A DNA stretch of 14,126 nt from Rhodovulum sulfidophilum (GTDB taxonomy: Bacteria > Pseudomonadota > Alphaproteobacteria > Rhodobacterales > Rhodobacteraceae). The stretch lies in the NCBI GenBank assembly GCA_003241785.1, contig QFPW01000040.1:1-14126 (forward strand), read 5' to 3'. Made by a program: the position numbers and the translations under genes. The notes beneath the pieces are model-generated. The model did no database searches. It saw only the letters and a program-made list of their open reading frames with translations, and was not told the DNA's origin. Each line of letters begins with the position of its first letter. The stretch's first letter is position 1. Shown in pieces: positions 1 to 6,991 of the stretch.

Positions 1-1
1 C

Positions 2-139
2 CTCGGCCGCGACGTCGAAAGCCAGGTGCTCGCCCGCGCCATCCACGCCCATATCCACCGCCGCGTCTTCCTCAACGGCAACAAGACCGTCGTCTTCCCG
101 GCCTCCCCGGGATCCTACGCCTCCGAACGCATGGGGTGA
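2..139 (+). CDS. C-terminal end of an unrecognised protein (5' truncated)
   Basis: An open frame enters from the left edge and gives 45 codons before TGA at 137-139. The tail reads LGRDVESQVLARAIHAH, then IHRRVFLNGNKTVVFPA, and ends SPGSYASERMG. The uniformly G/C third codon positions match the confirmed genes, which supports real coding. I do not recognise the family from this fragment and assign no function. It converges on treY, whose stop lies 37 bp away. I see no convincing hairpin in the 37-bp gap. Confidence 0.7.
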   Translation, partial: LGRDVESQVLARAIHAHIHRRVFLNGNKTVVFPASPGSYASERMG

Positions 140-176
140 CGGACAGGGCAGGTCGGGGCGAGCGCGGGCCGCGTCG

Positions 177-2819
177 TCACGGCGCGGCCTCGCCCGGGAC
201 GAGCACGACCACCGGCCCGGACCGGAAGCTGATCGCGCCCGGATCCGCCGGCGCCCCCGTCAGCGCGTCGATCCAGCGCGGCGCGGCGGCGAGCGCCTCC
301 GGCGGCCGCGCCGGGGCGAAGCGTTCCGCCGTGGCGCGGGTCCAGCCGAGCGCCGCGGCGACGAAGAGAACGGCGCCGGCGCGGCGCCGGACGAAGCCGC
401 AGACCCGCCCTTCCGCGTCGATCGCCACCGGCTCGTAGCCGCCTTCGTCGAAGAGCGCCGGGTCGCGGCGGCGGAGGTCGAGCAGCCGCGCGACGAGCGC
501 GAGCTTGTCCGCCGCCCCGCCCCGCGCGCCGTCGAAGGGCCGGGCTTCGGCGAGCGCGGCGGCGCGGGCGGCGAAATCGACCGGGCGGCGGTTGTCGGGG
601 TCGACCAGGCTCTGGTCCCAGAACTCGGCGCCCTGGTAGATGTCGGGCACGCCCGGGACCGTGAGCTTGAGCGCGGTCTGGACGATCGAGAGCCCGCGGC
701 CGATCTCGCCGAACCGCGCGGCCGCCGCCGCGAAGTCGGCGAGGAAGCCCGCGGGGTCGGCGGGATCGAGCGCGCGGTCGACGAGCGCGGCGAGCGCCGC
801 CTCGTAGCCCGGATCGCCGAAGCTCCAGCGCGTGTTCCGCCCGGCCTCCCGGACCGATTTCAGCATCGCCGCCGCGACCCGCTCGCGCAGCGCGTCGAGC
901 GCGGCGGGCTCCGGCGGCGCGCCGTCCCATTCGACCGGCCAGGCGCCAAGCAGGAGCTGGAAGAAGAAATAGAGCTCGTTCGGATCGATCTCCTCCGCCG
1001 CGGGGCCCAGCCGCGCGCGCCAGTCGAGGGCGCGGTCCCGCCAGAACGAGGGGTCCGCGGCGATCGCGGCGATCCGGGTCCGCGCATCCTCGCCGCGCTT
1101 GGTGTCATGCGTCGAGGTCGCGAGCAGCATCCTCGGCTCGCGCCCGGCGCGCTCCGCGTTCGCCGCGTGGAACTCCGCGAGGCTCACCCCGAGGCGCCCC
1201 GGCTCGCTGCCGACCTCGTTGAGCGCGATCAGCCGGTCGAAGCGATAGAGCGCGGTGTCCTCCAGCCCCTTCGCGGTGACCGGACCGGTGATCTGCTGCA
1301 GGCGGAAGGCGATCTCGCGCGCCGGCTCGCCCGGCGTCTCGAGCGTCATGACCCGCGCGAGAAGGTCGAAGAGCGCGGGATCGAGCGCCGGCTCCGCGGC
1401 GCGGGCCTGGGCCACCGCCCGCTCGATCCGGGCGCGATCGGCGTCGGAGATCCCATCGGCGTCGGCGTAGGTGCGATAGGCGTCGAAGGCGGCGACCACC
1501 GCGACGACGGCGCGGCGGAAGCCGGTCAGGCCGAGGTCGCAGGTCCGGGGATCCTCCCCCGCGAGGGCGCGCAGGCGGCGCGCGACGCCCTCGATCTCGG
1601 GCGCCATGCCATCGGCCATGATCTCGATCTTCGCCGCGCGCACCACCGTCTCGGGCGGCTCGCTGTGTCCGGTGAAGGCGCGGTAATCTTCGCTCAGCGC
1701 CGCTTCGCCGGCCGGATTGAGCAGGAGGCCGAGCACGAGGTTCGCGAATTCGTAGCCAGTCGTGCCCTCGACGTCCCAGTCCGGCGGCAGGCGCTCGTCG
1801 AAGGCGAGGATCTTCTCGACATGCAGCGGGACCGGCCGCCGCGTCGCGCCGCGAAGCCTGTCGAGATAGCCCTTGGGATCGCGCAACCCGTCGATGTGGT
1901 CGATCCGGACCCCGTCGACCAGCCCCGCGTCGATCAGCTCGATCAGCAGGGCGTGGGTCGCGGCGAAGACCTCCGGATCCTCGACCCGGAGCCCGGCGAG
2001 CTCGTTGACGAGGAAGAAGCGGCGGTAGTTGATCGCCTCGCGGTCGAAGGAATGGGCCGAGACGCGCCAGCGCTGCCGCTCGATCAGCGCGTGCAGCGTC
2101 CCGGGGTCGCGGAAGGCCGCGAGCGTCCGCGTGATCGCGGCGGCGGTCTCGGGCCGGGCCGCGGCCGATGCGAGCCCGGCGCGCGCGGCCGCCCAGGCGG
2201 CGCCCGGCCCGGCCTCGGCCGCCGCCGCGCAATCCGCCGCGAGGCCGGGCAGCTCCGCGCGCTCGAGGATCCCGGCGTAATCCTCTGGGCGGACAGGCAA
2301 TTCGTGGGTGTCATACGCCCAGATCGCGAAGGCGCCTTGCGCCGGATCGAAGCGAAGCGCGAGGTCTCCCTCCGCGAGCGCCACGCCGTATTGCGCCCCG
2401 AGCAGGGGGGCGAGCACCTTGCCGGCGAGGCCCGGCACCGGCGAGGCCCAGTCGATGTCGAACCAGCGCGCGAAGGGCGAGGCTTCGCCCCATTCGAGAA
2501 CCTCGCGCCAGAACTTGTTGGAATCGCCGCCGATCCCCATGTGGTTCGGCACGAAATCGACGATGAGGCCGAGCCCTTGGGCCCGCAGCGCCGCGACCAT
2601 CGCCCGGAAGTCCTCGGGCGTGCCGAGCTCGGGGTTGAGGCGGTTCGGGTCGATCCCGTCATAGCCATGCGCGCTGCCCGGCCGGGCGGCGAAGATCGGC
2701 GAGGCGTAGAGATGGCTGATCCCGAGCGCCGCGAGATAGGGCGCGAGCCCCGCCGCGGCGCGAAAGCCGCAGGCGGGCGACAGCTGGACGCGGTAGGTGG
2801 CGCGAAGGGGCGGGCTCAT
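177..2819 (-). CDS. treY: Maltooligosyl trehalose synthase (TreY)
   Basis: Cytoplasmic GH13-family enzyme of 880 aa that converts the reducing-end alpha-1,4 bond of a maltodextrin to alpha-1,1, giving maltooligosyl trehalose. The N-terminus ATYRVQLSPACGF with YLAALGISHLYASPIF is typical of TreY. Visible GH13 motifs are DFVPNH (about 88-93), GVRIDHIDGL (303-312, nucleophile D307), VEKIL (E335, acid/base) and STHDTKRGED (HD 571-572). VPGVPDIYQGAEFWD near the C-terminus is also characteristic. The ATG at 2819 is chosen because it overlaps the treZ stop as ATGA and begins exactly at the conserved N-terminus; a much longer open frame upstream is only the antisense-rich shadow of treZ. No good Shine-Dalgarno precedes it, so translation is probably coupled to treZ. 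It is the last gene of the operon. Confidence 0.97.
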   Translation of the reverse strand: MSPPLRATYRVQLSPACGFRAAAGLAPYLAALGISHLYASPIFAARPGSAHGYDGIDPNRLNPELGTPEDFRAMVAALRAQGLGLIVDFVPNHMGIGGDSNKFWREVLEWGEASPFARWFDIDWASPVPGLAGKVLAPLLGAQYGVALAEGDLALRFDPAQGAFAIWAYDTHELPVRPEDYAGILERAELPGLAADCAAAAEAGPGAAWAAARAGLASAAARPETAAAITRTLAAFRDPGTLHALIERQRWRVSAHSFDREAINYRRFFLVNELAGLRVEDPEVFAATHALLIELIDAGLVDGVRIDHIDGLRDPKGYLDRLRGATRRPVPLHVEKILAFDERLPPDWDVEGTTGYEFANLVLGLLLNPAGEAALSEDYRAFTGHSEPPETVVRAAKIEIMADGMAPEIEGVARRLRALAGEDPRTCDLGLTGFRRAVVAVVAAFDAYRTYADADGISDADRARIERAVAQARAAEPALDPALFDLLARVMTLETPGEPAREIAFRLQQITGPVTAKGLEDTALYRFDRLIALNEVGSEPGRLGVSLAEFHAANAERAGREPRMLLATSTHDTKRGEDARTRIAAIAADPSFWRDRALDWRARLGPAAEEIDPNELYFFFQLLLGAWPVEWDGAPPEPAALDALRERVAAAMLKSVREAGRNTRWSFGDPGYEAALAALVDRALDPADPAGFLADFAAAAARFGEIGRGLSIVQTALKLTVPGVPDIYQGAEFWDQSLVDPDNRRPVDFAARAAALAEARPFDGARGGAADKLALVARLLDLRRRDPALFDEGGYEPVAIDAEGRVCGFVRRRAGAVLFVAAALGWTRATAERFAPARPPEALAAAPRWIDALTGAPADPGAISFRSGPVVVLVPGEAAP

Positions 2820-4615
2820 GTGTCGGCGTCCATCGTCCAGAGCGTGGACCAGGGCGGCATCAGCGGGTCCGCCCCGGCGCCGTTCCACGCGTGAAGCACG
2901 CGCCCGGGCGCGACCGGCACCGCGCGCGGCTGGTCCGAGAGGTTGGCGCGCAGGCGCAGCGTCGCGCCGTCGAGCCGCCAAGCGAGCGCGAGCGCCCCGT
3001 CCGCGGCGTGGAGCACCCGGCCGCCGTGGCCCGGCGCGGCTGCGAGGCGCGGGGCGATCTCGCGCAGGCGCAGCGCGAGCAGGTCGGAGGTGAAGCCGCG
3101 CCAGTCTCGCCCCTCGGGCGTGTCGCGCCGCGCCCAGTCGATGCGCGAGGCGGCGAAGGTGTCCTCGGCGTTCGGATCGGGCACCGCGGCGCGGGCGGCC
3201 GCGCTGCCAAAGGCCGCGAAGCCCTGGAACTCGGCGCGCCGGCCCTCGCGCACCTTGTCCGCGAGCTCGCCCTCGAAATCGGTGAAGAAGGCGAAGGGCC
3301 GCGTCTCGCCCCAGTCCTCGCCCATGAACAGCAGCGGCGCGTGCGGCGCGAGGAGCAGAATGGCCATCAACGCGCGCACGCGCGGCGGAGGAGCGAGCGT
3401 CACCAGCCGCTCGCCATGCGCGCGATTGCCGATCTGGTCGTGGTTCTGCAGGAAATCGACGAAGGCGCCCGGCGGCAGATGCGCCGAGGGCGCCCCGCGT
3501 GGCGCGTCGCCGGCGTGCGGCGAGGGTTCGCCCTGATAGGCGAAGCCCTCGGCGAGCGCGCGGGCGAACTTGCCGAGCGCGTCGTCGGCGAAATCGACGT
3601 AATAGCCCTCGGTCTCTCCGGTGGCGAGCACATGGGCGGCGTTGTGCAGGTCGTCGTTCCATTCGGCGGTGTAGCGCGGCACGCCGCCGTCCGGGCCCCG
3701 TTCGTGCAGATGCGTCACGTTGCGGTTGTCCTCGGTGGTCAGATGGATCTCGCGGTCCGGGAAGGCGGCGCGCAGCGTCTCGGCGATCTCGACCAGGATC
3801 TCGACCGGGGAGTCCGGGTCGCGCACATGGTCGATCGCGTCGAGCCGCAGGCCGTCGAGGTGGAACGCGCCGATCCAGTAGAGCGCGTTCTCGATGAAGA
3901 ACCGCCGGACCGGCGCGCGGTCATAGGCGATCGCCGCGCCCCAGGGGGTCGGGCTCTCGGGGTGGAAGAACGCCGGGGCATAGCGGGGCAGGTAGTTCCC
4001 CTCGGGGCCGAAGTGGTTGTAGACCACGTCGAGCAGCACCATCAGCCCGAGCCCGTGCGCCGCGTCGACCAGCGCGCGCAGGTCGTCGGGCGTGCCATAG
4101 GCGGGGTGGGGCGCGTAGGGCAGCACGCCGTCGTAGCCCCAGCCGCGCCGGCCGGCGAATTGCGCGACGGGCATGAGCTCGACCGCGGTGAAGCCCGACG
4201 CGGCGATCTCGGCGAGGCGGCCGGCCGCGGCGCGGAACGTGCCCTCCGGGGTGAAGGTCCCGACATGGATCTCGAGGATCGCCGCCTCCGCCCAGGGCCG
4301 GCCGCGCCAGCCGGCGTCGCGCCAGCGGTAGGCGTCGGGATCGACGAGGCGCGAGGGGCCATGCACGTCGCAGCCGGCCTGGGCGCGCGCGGCCGGGTCG
4401 GGCACGACGAGCCCGTCTCCGAGCACGAAGGCGTAATCCTCGCCCGCGCGGGCCGGCCGGGTGAGCTCGAACCAGCCCTCGGCGTCGCGCCGCATCGGAT
4501 GATCCGCGCCGCCCCAGCGCAGCGCGACGGCCGTCTCGGCGGGCGCCCAGAGGCGGAAGCGGGTGCCATCCTTCGCGGGCAGGGGACCCCAGAGCGGGGC
4601 CGGAAGCGCGGTCAT
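2816..4615 (-). CDS. treZ: Malto-oligosyltrehalose trehalohydrolase (TreZ)
   Basis: 599-aa GH13 enzyme that cleaves maltooligosyl trehalose to free trehalose plus a shortened maltodextrin. It has an N-terminal CBM48/E-set domain (about 1-95, with FRLWAPAE and DPAARAQ) and then the catalytic barrel: ILEIHVGTFTPEGTF (113-127), DVVYNHFGPEGNYL (196-209), GLRLDAIDHV (255-264, nucleophile D259), TTEDNRN (E295 acid) and FLQNHDQIGNRAHGER (388-403). FMGEDWGETRPF (430-441) is typical of TreZ. The ATG at 4615 overlaps the glgX TGA (ATGA), and GAGGG lies 7 nt upstream. Its own stop overlaps the treY start in the same way. Length is normal for the family. Confidence 0.97.
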   Translation of the reverse strand: MTALPAPLWGPLPAKDGTRFRLWAPAETAVALRWGGADHPMRRDAEGWFELTRPARAGEDYAFVLGDGLVVPDPAARAQAGCDVHGPSRLVDPDAYRWRDAGWRGRPWAEAAILEIHVGTFTPEGTFRAAAGRLAEIAASGFTAVELMPVAQFAGRRGWGYDGVLPYAPHPAYGTPDDLRALVDAAHGLGLMVLLDVVYNHFGPEGNYLPRYAPAFFHPESPTPWGAAIAYDRAPVRRFFIENALYWIGAFHLDGLRLDAIDHVRDPDSPVEILVEIAETLRAAFPDREIHLTTEDNRNVTHLHERGPDGGVPRYTAEWNDDLHNAAHVLATGETEGYYVDFADDALGKFARALAEGFAYQGEPSPHAGDAPRGAPSAHLPPGAFVDFLQNHDQIGNRAHGERLVTLAPPPRVRALMAILLLAPHAPLLFMGEDWGETRPFAFFTDFEGELADKVREGRRAEFQGFAAFGSAAARAAVPDPNAEDTFAASRIDWARRDTPEGRDWRGFTSDLLALRLREIAPRLAAAPGHGGRVLHAADGALALAWRLDGATLRLRANLSDQPRAVPVAPGRVLHAWNGAGADPLMPPWSTLWTMDADT

Positions 4616-6684
4616 GGCGCCGCCCTCAGTACGCGCAGCGCGCGTGACGGCATCGCCGCGAGATGCTCGGGCGCCGCGCGCGGCGGGTCCTCGGCCGCGA
4701 CGAAGCCGGTGGAGCTGTCGAGGAGCAGGCGCCAGCGCCCCGCCTCCTCCTCGGGCAGGGCGAAGTCGACCGCCTCGTGGTGGCTGTTGAAGAGCAGCAT
4801 GACGCGGCGGCCCGCCGCCTCGAGCACGAGCGCCAGCGCCCGCGCCTCGGGGTCGCGCCAGTCCTCGTCGCGCATGGCCGCGCCGTCGGGCCGCAGCCAG
4901 CGCGCCGCGATCGGCCCGCCCGCGCGCAAGAACCCCCGCTGCCGGAACAGCGGCTCGCTCCGGCGCAGCGCCACCGCGCCGGCGAGGAAGTCGCGGAAGG
5001 CGGCGTCGCGCGGCTCCGGCGCCTCGGCCGGCATCCAGGCCATCGGGTTGTCCTGGCAATAACCGTTGTTGTTGCCGCCCTGGCTCCGCCCGATCTCGTC
5101 GCCCATCAGGAGCATCGGCGTCCCCTGCGACAGGAGCAGGGTCGCCGCCATCGCGCGGCGCAGCCGGTCGCGCAGGTCGCGCACCCCGGAATCGTCGGTC
5201 GGGCCCTCGACGCCGCAGTTCCAGCTGCGGTTGTCGGAATGGCCGTCGCGGTTCTCCTCGAGATTGGCCTCGTTGTGCTTGTCGTCGTAGGAGACCGTGT
5301 CCATCAGCGTGAAGCCGTCGTGCGCGGTGACGAAATTCACGCTCGCCCAGGGCCGGCGGCCGCGATGGTCGAAATGCTCGCCCGATCCCATCAGCCGCGC
5401 GGCGAGCTCCGGCAGCATCCCGGCGTCGCCGCGCCAGTAGCCGCGCGCGATGTCGCGGTAGCGGTCGTTCCACTCCGCCCAGGCGGGCGGGAAATTTCCG
5501 AGCTGGTAGCCGTCGGTCCCGGTATCCCAGGGCTCGGCGATCAGCTTGACGCGGGCGAGCGCCGGATCCTGGCCGATCGCGTCGAGGAAGACGGCGTTGG
5601 GATTGAACACCTCGCGGTCGCGCCCGAGCGAGCTTGCGAGATCGAAGCGGAAGCCGTCGACGTGGCAGGCCTCGACCCAGTAGCGCAGGCTGTCCATCAC
5701 CATCTGGAGCACGCGCCGATTGGCGAGGTTCACCGTGTTGCCGCAGCCGGTAGTGTCGAAATAATAGCGCGGATCGTCCCCGAGCAGGTAGTAGGAGGCG
5801 TTGTCGATGCCGCGGAACGACAGGGTGGGGCCGAGCTCGTTGCCCTCGGCGGTGTGGTTGTAGACGACGTCGAGGATCACCTCGATCCCGGCCTCGTGCA
5901 GCCGGCGAACCATCAGCTTGAACTCGTGCACGTTGGCGCCGGGCGAGATGTAGCGGGTCGCGGGGGCGAAGAAGCCGATCGAATTGTATCCCCAGTAGTT
6001 GGTGAGGCCGCGCTCGACCAGGTGGCGGTCGTCGAAGAAGGCCTGCACCGGCATGAGCTCGATCGCCGTGACGCCGAGCCGGACCAGCCGGTCGATCACC
6101 CGGGGATCGGCGAGGCCGCCGAAGGTGCCGCGCAGCTGCTCCGGCAGGTCCGGATCGCGCGCGGTCATGCCCTTCACATGCGCCTCGTAGACGATCGTAT
6201 CCGCCCAGGCGGTGCGCGGCCGGATGTCGGGCCCCCAGGTCACCGCCGGATCGACCACCACGCATTTCGGCATCACGAAGGCCGAGTCGCGCCGGTCGAA
6301 GGAGAGATCGCCGCGCGGATTGCCGATCCGGTAGCCGAAGAGCGCGTCGTGCCAGCGGATCTCGCCGTGCAGCGCCAGCGCGTAGGGGTCGAGCAGCAGC
6401 TTGTGCGGGTTGAACCGCTGCCCGCGCCTCGGGTCGAACGGCCCGTGGACGCGGTAGCCGTAGAGCTGGCCGGGCCGCACGTCGGGCAGGTAGCCGTGCC
6501 AGACCTCGTGCGTCTGCTCGGGCAGGAAGACCCGCCCGGTCTCGCGCCGCCCGCGCTCGTCGAAGAGGCAGAGCTCGACCGCCGAGGCATGCGCGGAGAA
6601 GAGCGCGAAATTCACGCCCGACCCGTCCCAGGTGGCGCCGAGCGGCGTGGGCTCGCCCGCTTCCACGCGGAGGGGATGTTTCAT
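4612..6684 (-). CDS. glgX: Glycogen debranching enzyme GlgX/TreX
   Basis: 690-aa isoamylase-type GH13 enzyme that hydrolyses alpha-1,6 branches of glycogen or limit dextrin and supplies linear maltodextrins to TreY/TreZ. The N-terminal CBM48 domain opens with PLGATWDGSGVNFALFS (14-30). Catalytic motifs are DVVYNHTAEGNE (272-283), GFRFDLASSLGRD (344-356, nucleophile D348), LIAEPWD (E384) and VTAHDGFTLMD (HD 455-456). GNNNGYCQDN follows later, as expected for GlgX. The ATG at 6684 is chosen because the protein begins at the family start and because it forms ATGA with the stop of an 18-aa leader ORF. There is no strong Shine-Dalgarno of its own. An in-frame TTG at 6768 would add 28 unconserved residues. 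In a treZ/treY operon the name treX is equally apt. Confidence 0.96.
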   Translation of the reverse strand: MKHPLRVEAGEPTPLGATWDGSGVNFALFSAHASAVELCLFDERGRRETGRVFLPEQTHEVWHGYLPDVRPGQLYGYRVHGPFDPRRGQRFNPHKLLLDPYALALHGEIRWHDALFGYRIGNPRGDLSFDRRDSAFVMPKCVVVDPAVTWGPDIRPRTAWADTIVYEAHVKGMTARDPDLPEQLRGTFGGLADPRVIDRLVRLGVTAIELMPVQAFFDDRHLVERGLTNYWGYNSIGFFAPATRYISPGANVHEFKLMVRRLHEAGIEVILDVVYNHTAEGNELGPTLSFRGIDNASYYLLGDDPRYYFDTTGCGNTVNLANRRVLQMVMDSLRYWVEACHVDGFRFDLASSLGRDREVFNPNAVFLDAIGQDPALARVKLIAEPWDTGTDGYQLGNFPPAWAEWNDRYRDIARGYWRGDAGMLPELAARLMGSGEHFDHRGRRPWASVNFVTAHDGFTLMDTVSYDDKHNEANLEENRDGHSDNRSWNCGVEGPTDDSGVRDLRDRLRRAMAATLLLSQGTPMLLMGDEIGRSQGGNNNGYCQDNPMAWMPAEAPEPRDAAFRDFLAGAVALRRSEPLFRQRGFLRAGGPIAARWLRPDGAAMRDEDWRDPEARALALVLEAAGRRVMLLFNSHHEAVDFALPEEEAGRWRLLLDSSTGFVAAEDPPRAAPEHLAAMPSRALRVLRAAP

Positions 6685-6737
6685 GCGCGGGTCTCGGAAG
6701 GGACGGGCGGGATCGCGCCCGCGGCATTCATCGGCAT
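6681..6737 (-). CDS. 18-aa leader ORF translationally coupled to glgX
   Basis: ATG at 6737 encodes MPMNAAGAIPPVPSETRA and stops at TGA 6683-6681, which overlaps the glgX ATG as ATGA. AGGAG lies 9 nt before its start, whereas glgX has no comparable site, so ribosomes probably load here and reinitiate on glgX. The same ATGA junction is used at glgX/treZ and treZ/treY. The peptide has no run of a regulatory amino acid, so coupling is more likely than attenuation. It could instead be a chance ORF around the real ribosome-loading site. The same frame is open further upstream into the receptor gene, but no start there has comparable support. Confidence 0.5.
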   Translation of the reverse strand: MPMNAAGAIPPVPSETRA

Positions 6738-6746
6738 GCGTCGTTG

Positions 6747-6751
6747 CTCCT
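6747..6751 (-). promoter_or_regulatory. Shine-Dalgarno (AGGAG) for the trehalose operon
   Basis: AGGAG on the minus strand, 9 nt before the ATG at 6737. It is the best ribosome-binding site near the operon's 5' end and argues that translation starts at the leader ORF rather than directly at glgX. Confidence 0.55.
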
Positions 6752-6822
6752 GGCCTGCCGTGTCGCAACCCGTCGGCGCGGGTCTGGTTCCCGCCCCGGC
6801 CCGGAAGCCGCGCCGCGGCGCC

Positions 6823-6939
6823 GATCCGACCGCGCGCGGATCGCCGCCCGGAAGCCGGCGCGGATGCCCCGGGCGAGGGCCGCGCCGGGGCTGCGACGGA
6901 TCGCCGATCCGCGCGACGGTCGCGTCGCGCGGTCGGATC
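6823..6939. repeat. 14-bp long-range inverted repeat enclosing the hairpin
   Basis: GATCCGACCGCGCG at 6823-6836 is matched in reverse complement by CGCGCGGTCGGATC at 6926-6939. The right arm overlaps the right arm of the perfect hairpin at 6909-6932, so the two pairings are mutually exclusive. That is the layout of an RNA switch, but high GC makes chance pairing common. Confidence 0.4.
6909..6932 (-). repeat. Perfect 10-bp inverted repeat (possible terminator or leader hairpin)
   Basis: CCGCGCGACG, loop GTCG, then CGTCGCGCGG. It lies about 60 bp after the receptor stop on the minus strand. No T-run follows in either direction, so it is not a classical intrinsic terminator. It could end the receptor transcript in a factor-assisted way, or be part of the 5' leader of the trehalose operon. 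Confidence 0.5.
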
Positions 6940-6991
6940 ATGCCCGGGTCGGCGCCGTGATCCCGGGGGAGCGGTTCGAGCGGCGCCGGCC

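Larger units (their letters stand above)
6738..6991. other. Structured intergenic region upstream of the trehalose operon
   Basis: About 250 bp between the receptor stop and the leader ORF. No ORF with convincing codon use is seen on either strand, and no good -35/-10 pair is recognisable. It holds a perfect 10-bp stem (6909-6932), a 14-bp inverted match (6823-6836 with 6926-6939) and a repeated 11-mer, CCCGGAAGCCG, at 6800-6810 and 6847-6857. The operon promoter is probably here, since both flanking genes face the same way and are functionally unrelated. Confidence 0.5.

Noticed and set aside
1107..2894. Long plus-strand open frame of about 595 codons opposite treY.
   Set aside because: Antisense shadow of a gene with strong GC third positions; the product is Arg/Glu/Gly-rich with no domain, and treY is certain.
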